Numbered from the stretch's first letter, positions 18,076 to 27,807 are shown. The stretch is DNA of 64,000 nucleotides from an uncultured Aquimarina sp. (GCA_947498815.1 CANMLU010000002.1:310001-374000), one strand, 5' to 3'. Numbers and translations are program-made. The notes: generated by a model not told the origin, from the letters alone.

Positions 18076-18341
18076 ATATGTTAGGTTTAGATAAGTGAAT
18101 TGCACTTATAAATTTTCGATAGGCTAATTTTTTTATTACGTTCCTACAGACTCATTGTCTATGCCTTTTCCTGGAAATGCTACTGGGTTTTAACTTACGA
18201 GATATTGAATATCAAAATTTTTATGAGGTGCTGAAAACATATTCCATATAGCGCAGAGTAAAAATTATTGTTAAATACATATCTTCAATTTTTTAAATAT
18301 GTATCTAATGTTAATCTTAAAAAGATCATAGTAAATAATAT
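18076..18341. other. Intergenic stretch, no gene seen
   Basis: The spacer between the GH71/GH99-like gene and the MACPF-lectin terminator is AT-rich. I see no open frame with a start and no repeat shared with other gaps. Confidence 0.5.
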
Positions 18342-18372
18342 GAGTCGCTATTATTAGAAATAATAGCGACTC
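18342..18372 (-). terminator. Terminator hairpin of MACPF-lectin gene
   Basis: A perfect 14-bp stem (GAGTCGCTATTATT with its complement) around the loop AGA, 40 bases after the stop. The T-run is weak. Confidence 0.7.
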
Positions 18373-18411
18373 TGACTTAATTACTAAAAATTACACAAAT
18401 TATTCATTAAG

Positions 18412-19890
18412 TCATATACCATTTCTTGATGACCAGACAGAATTACCCCCGTGATAAATTACCATATTTCCATCCTCTTGAAGAAAACATTGAGCGCCTG
18501 GATACATCCAAGTCTCACTAAGTCCTTTTGCTATTGTTTCGTCTTCATTGTAAAGAACTAGATTACCATCAGATTGAAACATAAGTTTGGTAAATCCTTG
18601 GTTTGCAGTGTTTGATGACCACTCTATTCCACCACCATTGGGTTTATAGATTACAAAATTACCATCACCTTGTAGAGCATATACCCAGCCATTAACCACA
18701 AATGGGATATCCGGATACAACGTAAAACCTTGCGCATATATATTCGAAGAACTTATTACTGCCAGATCTTTGTTTGGGTCTGGAAATGAAGCACTACCAT
18801 TACAAATTTGAGCATTATACAAACCACTAGAAATCACTTGCCCATTTCTGTTATCAATGAGATCTCTGAAATTTCCATAAACTATGCTTGAACTAATATC
18901 CTGTAATCTGTTTGATCTATTTAACCAATCGGCATATTTATTCATACAAGTCTTACGACTAGCTAGTATATTATTTAACCCTGCCCTATGCGTAGCATTA
19001 CTTATTACTTCGCCATATGATCTAACGCTCATTGAAACTGTTGAAAGTGTATTTGGATTTTGAGTCACATGATTAACGAACGAATCAGCGAGTGCTTGTA
19101 GTTCCGGTAGGGTTTGAACGTTAAGATTAGGAGAAAATCCATCTACATCAGTAATTGCTTTAACAGACACTCTGGAATCCCATATTTCAAGGGTTTCGCT
19201 ATTAGTTACATCAGTTTCGGAACCAAAACCAAAAATTTTACCCAATAAACCACCAGTTTTCTTTTTAAATGTTTCTCTGTTCATTGTTGAAGTTTGTTTT
19301 CTTTTAAAAACATATAGTAAATAAACCGATCCACCAGTAACACGTCTGTCTACAAATGCATCACCATATAAACTAGTAAAATCATTGTACTTTCCTGCAT
19401 TCAATAAATTTTGCACTTCAGGTTTTAAAGCATAGCCACTCATGAAGTGTTCTTCCTTGGCAACATCTACTGAGACTACAACAGAGGTATATTCATCTTC
19501 AATTCTTATTTTTGATTCAATGTCCTTAGCCTTCTTAGAATTAAAGCTAAATGGAATATCAATAAAAGAAAGACCGAAATTAAAATTACCGTCACCTTTG
19601 TCAGATAAGAATTTTTCCAGAACGGTCTTGTTTTTGACCCAGACACCATTGGTTTCAGTTTTAATACCAATGTCGGTTCGCTGTGCAACTGAAGATGAAA
19701 AAGCCATATTATAAGTTCGATCTTGGGCTGCATCATATCCATAACCGGCTTCATATCTTGCACCATCAATGATTACCGCTTTTTCTGCGGCTCCTCCAGA
19801 GTTTTCTTTTGTTTCCTCGATATAATCTTTTTCGCAGGATTGAAATGCTAGAAAAACGGACAATGTGAATAATAAAAAATAATTTTTCAT
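18412..19890 (-). CDS. MACPF-like lipoprotein with C-terminal bulb-type lectin domain
   Basis: A 492-residue lipoprotein (lipobox FQSC, Cys19). The segment Y175-G-D-A-F179-x6-G186-G187 fits the MACPF/perforin signature (Y/W)G(T/S)H(F/Y)x6GG except that TH is DA, and the surrounding region (about 45-340) has the size and beta-rich texture of an MACPF domain. Residues about 390-492 form a bulb-type lectin with three intact QxDxNxVxY sites at Q407, Q439 and Q471, evenly 32 residues apart. This is therefore a candidate lectin-guided pore-forming protein. Bacteroidota MACPF proteins are known as toxins against related strains (the BSAP type), but a surface or host-interaction role is equally possible. 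The MACPF call is from the signature and layout only. Confidence 0.7.
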   Translation of the reverse strand: MKNYFLLFTLSVFLAFQSCEKDYIEETKENSGGAAEKAVIIDGARYEAGYGYDAAQDRTYNMAFSSSVAQRTDIGIKTETNGVWVKNKTVLEKFLSDKGDGNFNFGLSFIDIPFSFNSKKAKDIESKIRIEDEYTSVVVSVDVAKEEHFMSGYALKPEVQNLLNAGKYNDFTSLYGDAFVDRRVTGGSVYLLYVFKRKQTSTMNRETFKKKTGGLLGKIFGFGSETDVTNSETLEIWDSRVSVKAITDVDGFSPNLNVQTLPELQALADSFVNHVTQNPNTLSTVSMSVRSYGEVISNATHRAGLNNILASRKTCMNKYADWLNRSNRLQDISSSIVYGNFRDLIDNRNGQVISSGLYNAQICNGSASFPDPNKDLAVISSSNIYAQGFTLYPDIPFVVNGWVYALQGDGNFVIYKPNGGGIEWSSNTANQGFTKLMFQSDGNLVLYNEDETIAKGLSETWMYPGAQCFLQEDGNMVIYHGGNSVWSSRNGI

Positions 19891-20198
19891 TTTAATAAAT
19901 TTAAATTAAGTTAATGATTATGTGTATTAAATAAACTCGGAGTAGTTTTTATTTTGATCTCCGGTAAATTGTGTTCAATTCCTCATATGTAGTTGTCCAT
20001 TTTAGAAATTTTTGTCAACAACAAGCAACAGTATATTACTTCCGTTTTAGTTAAATTTTCTATGAATTAAAACAAGAGGGAATTTTAAAAGTTGGATTCT
20101 TTATGAATTAACAGGATACATACTGAACTATTTAACAACTATGTAGAAATTATTAAAGTAACAAGTTGTTTTACTTTAAAAATAGTAGTTATTGTATC
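19891..20198. other. Intergenic stretch upstream of MACPF-lectin gene
   Basis: It should contain the promoter of the MACPF-lectin gene. I see no clear TAnnTTTG box, palindrome or small gene. Confidence 0.4.
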
Positions 20199-20531
20199 TT
20201 ATACTTCGCAGGCATCATATAACAACAAATTATTACCCTTTTGTGTATTGGCTTTGTTTACAGATATCTTAAAAGTTGAAGTATGCGGCAGACCGTTATC
20301 GCAACTCTCAAAGAAACGATCATACAATAGAGCAATTACATTTTCGTGGAATAATAAAACGTAATGTCCATTTCTGGAAAGTAAAGCATCAGTGTCTGAA
20401 TTATTTTGATTTCTTAAAATTTGGTCAAGAAGAAATTTTTTTTCTTTTGTGAAAGGAAAGAAAATAAAAACCATCCAGAATGATAATACAAATGGTTTGA
20501 TATACTTAAATAATGGGTTAAAAGAGTACAT
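20199..20531 (-). CDS. Hypothetical protein with N-terminal membrane segment
   Basis: A 110-residue open frame with an N-terminal hydrophobic helix (FVLSFWMVFIFFPF) and a polar tail containing two Cys (SCDNG and YDACEV). I do not recognise it. It may be exported or membrane-anchored. It stands alone, with a candidate degraded frame upstream. Confidence 0.45.
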   Translation of the reverse strand: MYSFNPLFKYIKPFVLSFWMVFIFFPFTKEKKFLLDQILRNQNNSDTDALLSRNGHYVLLFHENVIALLYDRFFESCDNGLPHTSTFKISVNKANTQKGNNLLLYDACEV

Positions 20532-20957
20532 ATATTTTAAATAATTACAAACAAGTATATTTAATTACCTGTTTATTTGGTTTGACCAAAATTATTTATT
20601 AAAATTCTAATATTTTTTATTTTTGGGACGTATAACAAACCTTTGGGGTTAATCACAATTCTTTTGGTGAAACACAACTTACTTTCAGGAATTATCGCTT
20701 TTTCTCCTGAATAAAATAAAAGTGCCAGAGCAAAAATTTTGAAAAAGATTTTAAATTCTGTTGGGATCGTTTAATTTTCAAATACCAATTAAGCCATTGT
20801 TATTTCTGAATTCAGGATAAACTCAGGTATCATATCTTATAATTTTGCTCCGTCTCAATTAACTTACAAAACATTCATGAACAAAAAATAACCGCTTGTA
20901 TCTAATTAAAGAAACAGGCGGCTAATTTTGATCACCAGAATATAAGAGTAAGTTCTT
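20532..20957. other. Gene-poor gap with an open frame lacking a start
   Basis: On the minus strand an open frame of about 65 codons (roughly 20573-20775) begins with a signal-like FKIFFKIFALALLFYSGEKA and ends at TAA 20573, but no usual start codon precedes it. It may be a decayed small exported gene or chance. A hairpin (CCGCTTGT with ACAGGCGG, near 20891-20915) also lies here. Confidence 0.35.
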
Positions 20958-20994
20958 TTAACCCGAGATCATGTAATAGAAAATCTGGGGTTAA
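20958..20994 (-). terminator. Terminator hairpin overlapping a stop codon
   Basis: TTAACCCGAGAT pairs with ATCTGGGGTTAA with one mismatch. The far arm contains the TAA stop of the 73-residue gene, which supports that gene being real. Confidence 0.55.
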
Positions 20995-21212
20995 CTCATA
21001 AAACGTTCCACGTTCATTATATTTATCGAATAGGTATCTCTTAATGAAATAAGAGTTTTATACAAATAATCGGGTAGATTTTTATTTTCTATTAATTGAT
21101 CAATATGATAAATTACTTTGGTGGAATTATCCATATAGTTTTCAATTATTTTTAGAATAGTTTCTATCTCATTAGTAACAACATATGTTTTATTGTTTTC
21201 AAAAGTGTTCAT
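20991..21212 (-). CDS. Small hypothetical protein
   Basis: A 73-residue, probably all-helical soluble protein (EIETILKIIENYMDNSTKV, then DQLIENKNLPDYLYKTL). No family recognised. It lies directly after the relic effector unit and ends in a hairpin, so it could be the last cargo of that unit or an unrelated gene. Confidence 0.5.
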   Translation of the reverse strand: MNTFENNKTYVVTNEIETILKIIENYMDNSTKVIYHIDQLIENKNLPDYLYKTLISLRDTYSINIMNVERFMS

Positions 21213-21253
21213 GACTCATTATTAATTCTTTTTGTTTTGTATACTTTTTTAGA

Positions 21254-21293
21254 AAAGTCACGCCATCGATATGCGATTTGACGACGTGACTTT
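21254..21293 (-). terminator. Terminator of the relic effector unit
   Basis: AAAGTCACG pairs with CGTGACTTT, followed by TTTTC on the minus strand. It shares its CACGcCATC stem word with the terminator of the intact unit at 25517-25555, so the relic kept its own terminator. Confidence 0.65.
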
Positions 21294-21320
21294 GGGAAAA
21301 CTAATTTCACTATCTCATAC

Positions 21321-21502
21321 TTAAGATTTGATGAAATTTAAACTTCTCTGTTCATTTTGATCGGTAATAATTTTAAGCATATACATTCCTGTTTTTAAAC
21401 CAGAAACATCGATTTCTTTATTTTTATTGGTCATATCCAGATCTAGTAGGCATTTGGTTTGAGTTAATGGAAATAAATCAGGTTGTGTAATTTACATTTC
21501 AT
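21321..21502 (-). pseudogene. Relic of a third effector unit (start codon plus T9SS sorting tail)
   Basis: An ATG at 21502 lies at the same distance from the promoter as the first effector gene of the intact units, but its frame stops after 12 codons. In a shifted frame the sequence then reads a type A T9SS sorting tail: NKNKEIDVSGLKTGMYMLK and on to NFIKS, with TAA at 21321. The rest of both effector genes is gone. The likely cause is a deletion of about 2 kb joining the start of effector 1 to the end of effector 2. Operator, promoter and terminator remain in place. Confidence 0.75.
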
Positions 21503-21568
21503 AATTTCTGTTTTAATAGTTATAAAAAATAGTTAACGTATTGATAATTATCTAAATATCAACTGGTT

Positions 21569-21645
21569 CGAAATTATGAGAATGCTGTAAGAAATAAGAA
21601 AAAAGAGCGTTTCAAAACGTTTCACAAGCGGTAAAAAACGTTTCA
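21569..21645 (-). promoter_or_regulatory. Operator-promoter module 4 (relic unit)
   Basis: Direct repeats GCGTTTCAAAACGTTTCA at 21607-21624 (10-bp period) and a third ACGTTTCA at 21638-21645, then exactly 30 bases to a -7-like box (minus-strand TAATTTCG, 21569-21576). The downstream leader is also very similar to that of module 2. Confidence 0.8.
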
Positions 21646-21805
21646 TGCATTTATAAATGAGAACTATATTAGTCACTTTGTATATTTTGCAACCAACAAT
21701 ACAAAAGCGCCAATTTGAATGGTATTACGAATAACCTCTCCACAACGACGGAGGTGACAGGAGGTTAAATACCGCCCCACCTAGTAAGTGAAGAAAGAAT
21801 CACAT

Positions 21806-23542
21806 CTAACTAAAAGAAAAGAATTCGACTACACTAGTTTCTTTGGGAATATTAAGTTTCTTTTTGATGCGATGAATATTTACTCGTACCGTGGTGGGAT
21901 TAATATTCATTAATTGGCAAATCTCTTTATTTGAAAGGTTCATTTTTAAAAAGGCACAAATCTTTAAATCGTGTTGGGTAATATCGTATCTAGATTTTAA
22001 AGATTTTAAAAACTCGGGGTGCACTTCTTCAAAATGGGCGAAAAACTCTTTCCACATCGTATCCATATTTTTTTGGATTTTGATCTGAGTTTGAGTTTCA
22101 TTAATCTCTTTTGTCAAATTTTGAGATGGTTGATTTTTAATTTGACCCAATAATTCATGTACTTGTGACAATAAATCTGTTTTTAAAGCAAGATTGGCAG
22201 TAGCCGCTACTAATTTTCTGTTGATATACGCATTATTATCCTTTTCGGATTGTAACGAAGCCTCTAATATTTTTTTATCAATTCCCGAAGTTTTTAATCG
22301 TGACCGATATCCTTTAAAAATGAAATATGTCAATATGCCGAGCAATAGTATAGATATAATAAAAATATAAATCCAACGATATTGTTTTGAAACAAGGCTT
22401 AGTAACCCTTCCACCTTTTTTTCGCTTACTTTTTGTTGATTATTAATAAGAACTCCGGTTGTTTTGGCAATAGTATTGTTGTTATCTAGGCTGTCTTTAA
22501 GTTCTTTATGGAGTTTAAAATAGCTCGATGCCGATTCATAGTCACCAACTTCCTGCAATCTGTTTCCTTTAATAAATAATAACCGTTGTTTTACGTCTAT
22601 TGATTTAAGACTATCACAAAGTAAGAATGCACGATTTAGATACAACGAAGCACTATCCTTCTTTTTAAGAAAATAATAGGTCTCAGTTAACCCTACATAC
22701 GACAATAGTTGGTTTCTTTTATATCCATTTTCAGCACTTAGTTTTAATGCGTTTTTAAAATATTTTAAAGCCTCGGGGTAGTTTTCTAATTTGATCAATA
22801 ATTCTCCAAGATTAAGAGTAACAATAGCTTCTTTTAACTTTGAATTATTTTTTTTTGCCCCCTCCAGCGCTTCTTTATAATATACAAAAGATTCCTCATA
22901 ATTTCCTTGATTCAAATGTAATGCCCCTAAATTATTTAATGCAGTAGAATACCCTATAGGGTCACTCAGTTTATAATGTGAAGCGGATCTTTTATAATTT
23001 ACCATGGAAGAATCCAGCATTAAAATTTTTTTGTAAATCATAGCAGATAGATTAAATGAAGCTCCCAACATTATATGTCTAACAGTATCTTTTTTAATTT
23101 TCCTAGCGGCTTCGATAACCTGAATATTGTACTTTAAGGCTTTAGAAAAATCACCTTGATAGAAATGTACCCCTGATAAATTATTGGTCATTGAAACTAC
23201 TTGATCTTGGTCTCCTTTTTTGGAACTAAGTTCCAATGCTCGTTTAAAATGTAATATTGCCTTATCATAGTTTTCTTTACTTCCTCTTTCGGCTAGTGTA
23301 ATGCCCAAGATTCTATGTAACTTATATTGTTGGTCGACTGTATTTATTCTTTCTGAGATTTCTAAAGCACTTTTTCCATACTTTAATATACTATCAATGT
23401 TTTTTGTGTGATAATCTTCGATCTTGGAAAGTAAATTATCAACCAGGATACTGTCTTTTTTGTAGGTAGCAATATCTTCTTGACCGCTAACGGTAACAAG
23501 ATTAAATATGAGTATTATGTAGAGGAATGGTGGGTATTTCAT
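21806..23542 (-). CDS. Transmembrane TPR-LuxR regulator (fourth in array)
   Basis: A 578-residue one-component regulator. A signal peptide (YIILIFNLVTVSGQ) leads to six or more TPR units outside the membrane (about 60-360), one membrane helix (YRWIYIFIISILLLGILTYF, about 390-410), a cytoplasmic helical linker (INRKLVAATANLALKTDLLS) and a C-terminal LuxR-type HTH (LSNKEICQLMNINPTTVRVN). There is no receiver or kinase domain, so the TPR part must sense or bind a partner directly. Its last 150 residues are almost the same as in the regulator at 23632, while the TPR parts differ greatly. It is followed by module 4 and the relic unit. Confidence 0.85.
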   Translation of the reverse strand: MKYPPFLYIILIFNLVTVSGQEDIATYKKDSILVDNLLSKIEDYHTKNIDSILKYGKSALEISERINTVDQQYKLHRILGITLAERGSKENYDKAILHFKRALELSSKKGDQDQVVSMTNNLSGVHFYQGDFSKALKYNIQVIEAARKIKKDTVRHIMLGASFNLSAMIYKKILMLDSSMVNYKRSASHYKLSDPIGYSTALNNLGALHLNQGNYEESFVYYKEALEGAKKNNSKLKEAIVTLNLGELLIKLENYPEALKYFKNALKLSAENGYKRNQLLSYVGLTETYYFLKKKDSASLYLNRAFLLCDSLKSIDVKQRLLFIKGNRLQEVGDYESASSYFKLHKELKDSLDNNNTIAKTTGVLINNQQKVSEKKVEGLLSLVSKQYRWIYIFIISILLLGILTYFIFKGYRSRLKTSGIDKKILEASLQSEKDNNAYINRKLVAATANLALKTDLLSQVHELLGQIKNQPSQNLTKEINETQTQIKIQKNMDTMWKEFFAHFEEVHPEFLKSLKSRYDITQHDLKICAFLKMNLSNKEICQLMNINPTTVRVNIHRIKKKLNIPKETSVVEFFSFS

Positions 23543-23631
23543 TCGAAGAACTGTTTATCAATTACTTATTAAAATCACTATTTTTTCGGCCGAACAGTGA
23601 ACACAAACCTTTAGAACTACTTTTATATAAA

Positions 23632-25368
23632 TTAATTAACAGAAAAGAATTCGACTACACTTGATTCTTTAGGAATTTTAAGTTTCTTTTTGATACGATG
23701 AATATTTACACGCACTGTAGTAGGGTTGATATTCATTAACTGGCAAATCTCTTTATTGGACAAATTCATTTTTAAAAATGCACAAATCTTTAAGTCATGT
23801 TGTGTGATAGCATATCTGGATTTTAAGTCTTTTAGGAATTCTGGGTGTACTTCTTCAAAATGTGTAAAAAACTCTTTCCACATCGTGTCCATATTTTTTT
23901 GAATTTTAATTTGAGTTTGAGTTTCATTGATCTCTTTTGTCAAATTCTGAGCAGGTTGATTTTTAATTTGACCTAATAATTCATGTATCTGTGATAATAA
24001 ATCTGTTTTTAAGGCAAGATTGGCGGTAGCTGCCACTAATTTTCTATTGATATACGCATTATTATCCTTTTCGGATTGTAAAGAGATCTCAAGAACTTCT
24101 TTATTTTTATGAGAAACATCTAACCTTTTACGGTATTTTTTTATAAAAAAGTAACTTAGCCCTCCAAGAAATAGCAAAAGTACAGTGATAACAATGATCC
24201 ATTTATTTTTTTTAGCCAATATCCTTTGCATCGTGCTTACTTTTTCTTCATTTGTTTTGTTTTGATGTTGCACAAGTATATTAGTCGTCTCAGGAATATT
24301 CTTTAGCTCAGCCAAACTGTCATTGAGGTTCTTTGAAAGATTGTAATAGCCTAAAGCTTCTTTAGCTTTTCCTTTACCACTAAGGATATCGGCCTTTAAC
24401 TCCAAAATTTCAACTTTATCCTCAATAAGTTCTAGTGCCTTTATGTGTTTAAGAGCCTTATCAATATAGAAGCCTGCGCTATCCATTTTTTTTTCTATAT
24501 AAAATACTTTTGCCAATCCAAAGAACGATTTAATCTGAAGGTTTTTGTAGTCCTTTTTATTACCAATTTTCAATGCTTCCTCATAATATTGTTTTGCTCT
24601 ATTAGCATCTTCCATTTTTAACAAAAGTGTTCCAAGAAGGTTAGAGATTCTAGTAAATTCGAAATTATTATCAGCTTCCTTAAGTTTATCATAAGCATAT
24701 TTCAGATACACATAGCTCTCATCATAATTTTCTTGTAAAAAATACACTTCGCCAATGGTTCCATCTATATAATACTCATATGGTGATTGTATTTTTTTAA
24801 AATGATATTTGGCCTTTTTATAGCTAAATAAAGCTGAGTCTCTCAAATTGGCATCCCAATATATGTTTCCCAAAGTATTATATGATATTCCTAATCTTAT
24901 TTCTTTATCTTTCTTCAATTGCTTACCAAGCTCTATAGATTGCAACGCATATTTTAAAGCTTTGGGGTAGTTTTTCATACTTACGTAAACATTGCTCATG
25001 TTATTCACAAATGAAAATGAGGCCGTAGAATCACCTATACTTCTTGATAAGGGTAAATTTGCAGTAAAATGATATCTTGCTTCTTCAAGATTTTCTTTTC
25101 CTTTTTTTTGGGCAAGAATAATAGCTAAAGCTGATCGAGAATGTATTTCCAAATTAATGTTACCAATTTTTTGAGATAGCAGCAGTGCATTTCTGGCATC
25201 TCGCTCGGCACTATCAATATTTCTAGAATTATACTTTCCCGCTTCTGTAATTAATCGCCTTATGTATATACTATCTTTTATATTATAAACATTCTCTTGT
25301 GCCGTTATAATAGCACAAAAAAATAATGTAATAGAAATTAGCAAGTATTGAAAAAACTTCATACACAC
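23632..25368 (-). CDS. Transmembrane TPR-LuxR regulator (third in array)
   Basis: A 578-residue protein of the same plan: signal peptide ending IITAQ, TPR array, membrane helix (WIIVITVLLLFLGGLSYFFI), linker, and LuxR HTH (LSNKEICQLMNINPTTVRVN, then IHRIKKKLKIPKE). It is the only regulator of the four whose own promoter region carries the shared operator (25412-25467), so it is probably controlled by itself or by a sister regulator. It is followed directly by the fourth regulator rather than by effectors, which suggests that the effectors were lost or the regulator gene duplicated. Confidence 0.85.
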   Translation of the reverse strand: MCMKFFQYLLISITLFFCAIITAQENVYNIKDSIYIRRLITEAGKYNSRNIDSAERDARNALLLSQKIGNINLEIHSRSALAIILAQKKGKENLEEARYHFTANLPLSRSIGDSTASFSFVNNMSNVYVSMKNYPKALKYALQSIELGKQLKKDKEIRLGISYNTLGNIYWDANLRDSALFSYKKAKYHFKKIQSPYEYYIDGTIGEVYFLQENYDESYVYLKYAYDKLKEADNNFEFTRISNLLGTLLLKMEDANRAKQYYEEALKIGNKKDYKNLQIKSFFGLAKVFYIEKKMDSAGFYIDKALKHIKALELIEDKVEILELKADILSGKGKAKEALGYYNLSKNLNDSLAELKNIPETTNILVQHQNKTNEEKVSTMQRILAKKNKWIIVITVLLLFLGGLSYFFIKKYRKRLDVSHKNKEVLEISLQSEKDNNAYINRKLVAATANLALKTDLLSQIHELLGQIKNQPAQNLTKEINETQTQIKIQKNMDTMWKEFFTHFEEVHPEFLKDLKSRYAITQHDLKICAFLKMNLSNKEICQLMNINPTTVRVNIHRIKKKLKIPKESSVVEFFSVN

Positions 25369-25411
25369 AATTTATACGTTTGGTTTTGACCCTATATTTC
25401 TCAAGTACACA

Positions 25412-25467
25412 CCAATATATTAATATTACCAAAAAAGTTTAAAAATAAAGCGTTACAAAGCGTTACA
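25412..25467 (-). promoter_or_regulatory. Operator-promoter module 3 (upstream of a regulator gene)
   Basis: GCGTTACAAAGCGTTACA at 25450-25467, two half-sites with 10-bp period, then 30 bases to a -7-like box (minus-strand TATATTGG, 25412-25419). It lacks the third half-site and reads GTTACA where modules 1 and 4 read GTTTCA. Confidence 0.75.
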
Positions 25468-25516
25468 TGATTTTTTGTATGTTGATTTTAAAAAGGTTAC
25501 AAGTGTATTACCCTAT

Positions 25517-25555
25517 AAAAAAATCGTGCCATCTATACAGGGGAGATGACACGAT
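25517..25555 (-). terminator. Terminator of effector unit 2
   Basis: On the minus strand ATCGTGTCATCT pairs with AGATGGCACGAT around a 9-base loop and is followed by seven T residues. It lies 40 bases after the effector 2 stop. Confidence 0.9.
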
Positions 25556-25594
25556 CACTGGGAAAAGTAAAACTAACTATGTAGTAAAAAGGGG

Positions 25595-27001
25595 TTATTG
25601 TACCACAAACTTAGTTTGTTTGGTATTGCCATTTCCTTGATCTAAGCCAAGTATGTATATCCCTGGCGAAAGATGAGAGATATCAATGTATTCTTTATGC
25701 ATCTTACTATCTTTTTGACCGTAATTTTTATGGACAACTTGTCTGCCCTGCAAATCAGATACAAATACAGTAAAACTCTTGTTTTTAAGAAACTGGTAAT
25801 GCAAATAAACATGATCTTTAGCTGGGTTTGGCGTTATAAATAAATTAAAGTCTAAAACATTGGACTCGCTCTTGCCTTCTTCAGGCGTATTCGCACTTTT
25901 ACCTGTTGGAGCTGTATAGTCTTGACATATATTCTCAGAAATATTCTTTGGAATACCAGATATAACCCTAGTAACTGATGCTCCTGCTCCAATTTTAGTT
26001 ATCCCAGACCCAATAGTATTCTTACCAAAACTTAACAAAACAACTCCCGAAATTAAGAAAACACCTTCGTTAAGAACTTTTTCTATGATTAACTGTTGAC
26101 CAGGTTCACATCTTGAACAAAATATTTTTCCTGCGTTAGTTCCCGGCCCTTCTTTAATAAAAGTACAACCACCCGCTCTTAGTCGATCTCCTGCTTCATC
26201 GGTAAGGGTAATGATCGATAAATTTTGCCATCCCACGCAACCTGTTTCGACATTACCTCCGTTTGTATACCCTATTTGAGCTTCTGGGAATCTTGATAAG
26301 TCCTTGCCTGCTAATATTTCATTACCATCTCGATCAGCAATATATAGATCAAACACATAATAACCATCTTTAAGTTTCTGAACTACTCTCGGAATTGCTC
26401 CTCCAATATTTTCCTCGGAGTCATTTACACAAATAGTCTTCCAGCTATCTTCGCCAAAATTAGTTCTATATCTAATACAGTTTTTAGAGCATTCTGGACG
26501 ACCAGGAAATTGAGGCTCTGGACCACCATACACACAATCAGACTCTTCTACACCATCAACACGTTTTATGGATACAATCCTAGCGGATAAAACTTTATGA
26601 TGACTACCGTTTAACGCATATTTGTCTTCTATAGAATTTCCGGCTGCTCTCCCTTCTGTAGCTTGAGAACCATCGGGTCGGGTAAATTTTATTTCAATAT
26701 TACCATAATCAATACCGGCTCCTCGACAGACTTCAGGAATTTCGATACGTTCAATTGGCCCTTTCACTGTATGTTCATGATAGGCAGTATATTCTAACCC
26801 AATAGGATCACCACTGCAAATATCCGGAGTGTAAGCGGGAACAAACTTTCTCCCTTCAAAATCTACATTAATTTTTACAATATAATCTACATCAGATTGA
26901 GCGCAATCTTTTATATCAAGATTAATTTGCGCTGATATATTTGTGAATGCCATGAGTAGCATCAACAAAACAATATTCATCTTAGTTATAACCTTCATCA
27001 T
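25595..27001 (-). CDS. Cys-rich T9SS effector protein (unit 2)
   Basis: A 468-residue secreted protein with signal peptide ending ISAQ (about residue 25). It has many Cys, including CSKNC (171-175) and CSRC (295-298), a hydrophobic Gly-rich stretch (about 313-350, FLISGVVLLSFG then GSGITKIGAGA), and a C-terminal T9SS type A sorting domain (PNPAKDHVYL, then LSPGIYILGLDQGNG). I know no named domain for the body. It is about half identical by eye to the unit 1 protein at 29889. The gene starts 3 bases after the stop of its partner. A membrane-active surface role is suggested by the Gly-rich stretch but is unproven. Confidence 0.8.
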   Translation of the reverse strand: MMKVITKMNIVLLMLLMAFTNISAQINLDIKDCAQSDVDYIVKINVDFEGRKFVPAYTPDICSGDPIGLEYTAYHEHTVKGPIERIEIPEVCRGAGIDYGNIEIKFTRPDGSQATEGRAAGNSIEDKYALNGSHHKVLSARIVSIKRVDGVEESDCVYGGPEPQFPGRPECSKNCIRYRTNFGEDSWKTICVNDSEENIGGAIPRVVQKLKDGYYVFDLYIADRDGNEILAGKDLSRFPEAQIGYTNGGNVETGCVGWQNLSIITLTDEAGDRLRAGGCTFIKEGPGTNAGKIFCSRCEPGQQLIIEKVLNEGVFLISGVVLLSFGKNTIGSGITKIGAGASVTRVISGIPKNISENICQDYTAPTGKSANTPEEGKSESNVLDFNLFITPNPAKDHVYLHYQFLKNKSFTVFVSDLQGRQVVHKNYGQKDSKMHKEYIDISHLSPGIYILGLDQGNGNTKQTKFVVQ

Positions 27002-27004
27002 CTC

Positions 27005-27739
27005 CTACTTTTTATTTTGTAACTCATTCATCTGTACTTGTTGCTGCTCGATCAACTTTTGTTGTTGGATGGTATATAGGGTTAATTCTTCTACTTTTTC
27101 TAACAGTTTTTTGATCATATCCCCGGTTTTAAAACCATCATTTTGTTGTATCTCTTTTGCTGAAGGAATATTTGGAAGGTGCCCCTTATTGTTGATATGG
27201 TTTTCTACATCTGAAAGTGATAACAATTCGTAATCCTTGTTAAACACATAATCAGGCCATTCTTCGTATTGTTGAAGATGAATTTCTTCGATAATCATGG
27301 TTCCATTTACTGCTAACTTATAGTCCTCTGGGATATCAAAAGTACCGATCCCAACCTGGCCACTATCTCTGTTTAAGATCATCGACCAACCACCACCTTT
27401 GGTGTAAAAACCAATACTGTTTTTGCCATGATGTGTACCCACCAATCCCTTATTATTCTTGTCTAGCCAAAGACCCCCATGAATTGAAGCTGATTTTAAT
27501 CGTGCTCTGGTAAGAAAAGACACTTTATTAGAGTTTCCGGTTACATTGTAAAAATTAGATTGTCTAGACCAATCCCATTTATTGTCGTTTTTTGGTGCGA
27601 TAACCAGTTGGGTTTTATCATCTGCATCCGGGGTTCGTAAAATCCATGAATTGGTACCGCCACTAATTAGGTCCTGACCAAAACTAAGGGTTGTGGTGCA
27701 TACTAATACTGCAATCATAAAAAATTGATGTGTTCTCAT
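27005..27739 (-). CDS. Tail-fibre-like coiled-coil secreted protein (unit 2)
   Basis: A 244-residue protein with signal peptide [21 protein letters not shown]. The N-terminal part begins [13 protein letters not shown] and has beta-rich GQVGIGT-type repeats as in Bacteroidota tail-fibre-like proteins. Residues about 160-205 ([19 protein letters not shown], then [13 protein letters not shown]) are the conserved C-terminal region often annotated as a tail-fibre or chaperone-like domain. The last 30 residues are a Gln-rich coiled coil ([15 protein letters not shown]) that probably makes trimers. It is coupled to the Cys-rich T9SS gene and may be its structural partner. Confidence 0.8.
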   Translation of the reverse strand: MRTHQFFMIAVLVCTTTLSFGQDLISGGTNSWILRTPDADDKTQLVIAPKNDNKWDWSRQSNFYNVTGNSNKVSFLTRARLKSASIHGGLWLDKNNKGLVGTHHGKNSIGFYTKGGGWSMILNRDSGQVGIGTFDIPEDYKLAVNGTMIIEEIHLQQYEEWPDYVFNKDYELLSLSDVENHINNKGHLPNIPSAKEIQQNDGFKTGDMIKKLLEKVEELTLYTIQQQKLIEQQQVQMNELQNKK

Positions 27740-27807
27740 AATGTTTAATTTTAATTAGTTAGTAAAAAAATATAATCTATTGATAGTTAGTCATGTATCA
27801 ACAGGAT

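Noticed and set aside
20573-20775. Signal-peptide-like open frame on the minus strand
   Set aside because: No start codon is present, so I list it only as part of the gap; it may be a decayed gene or chance.
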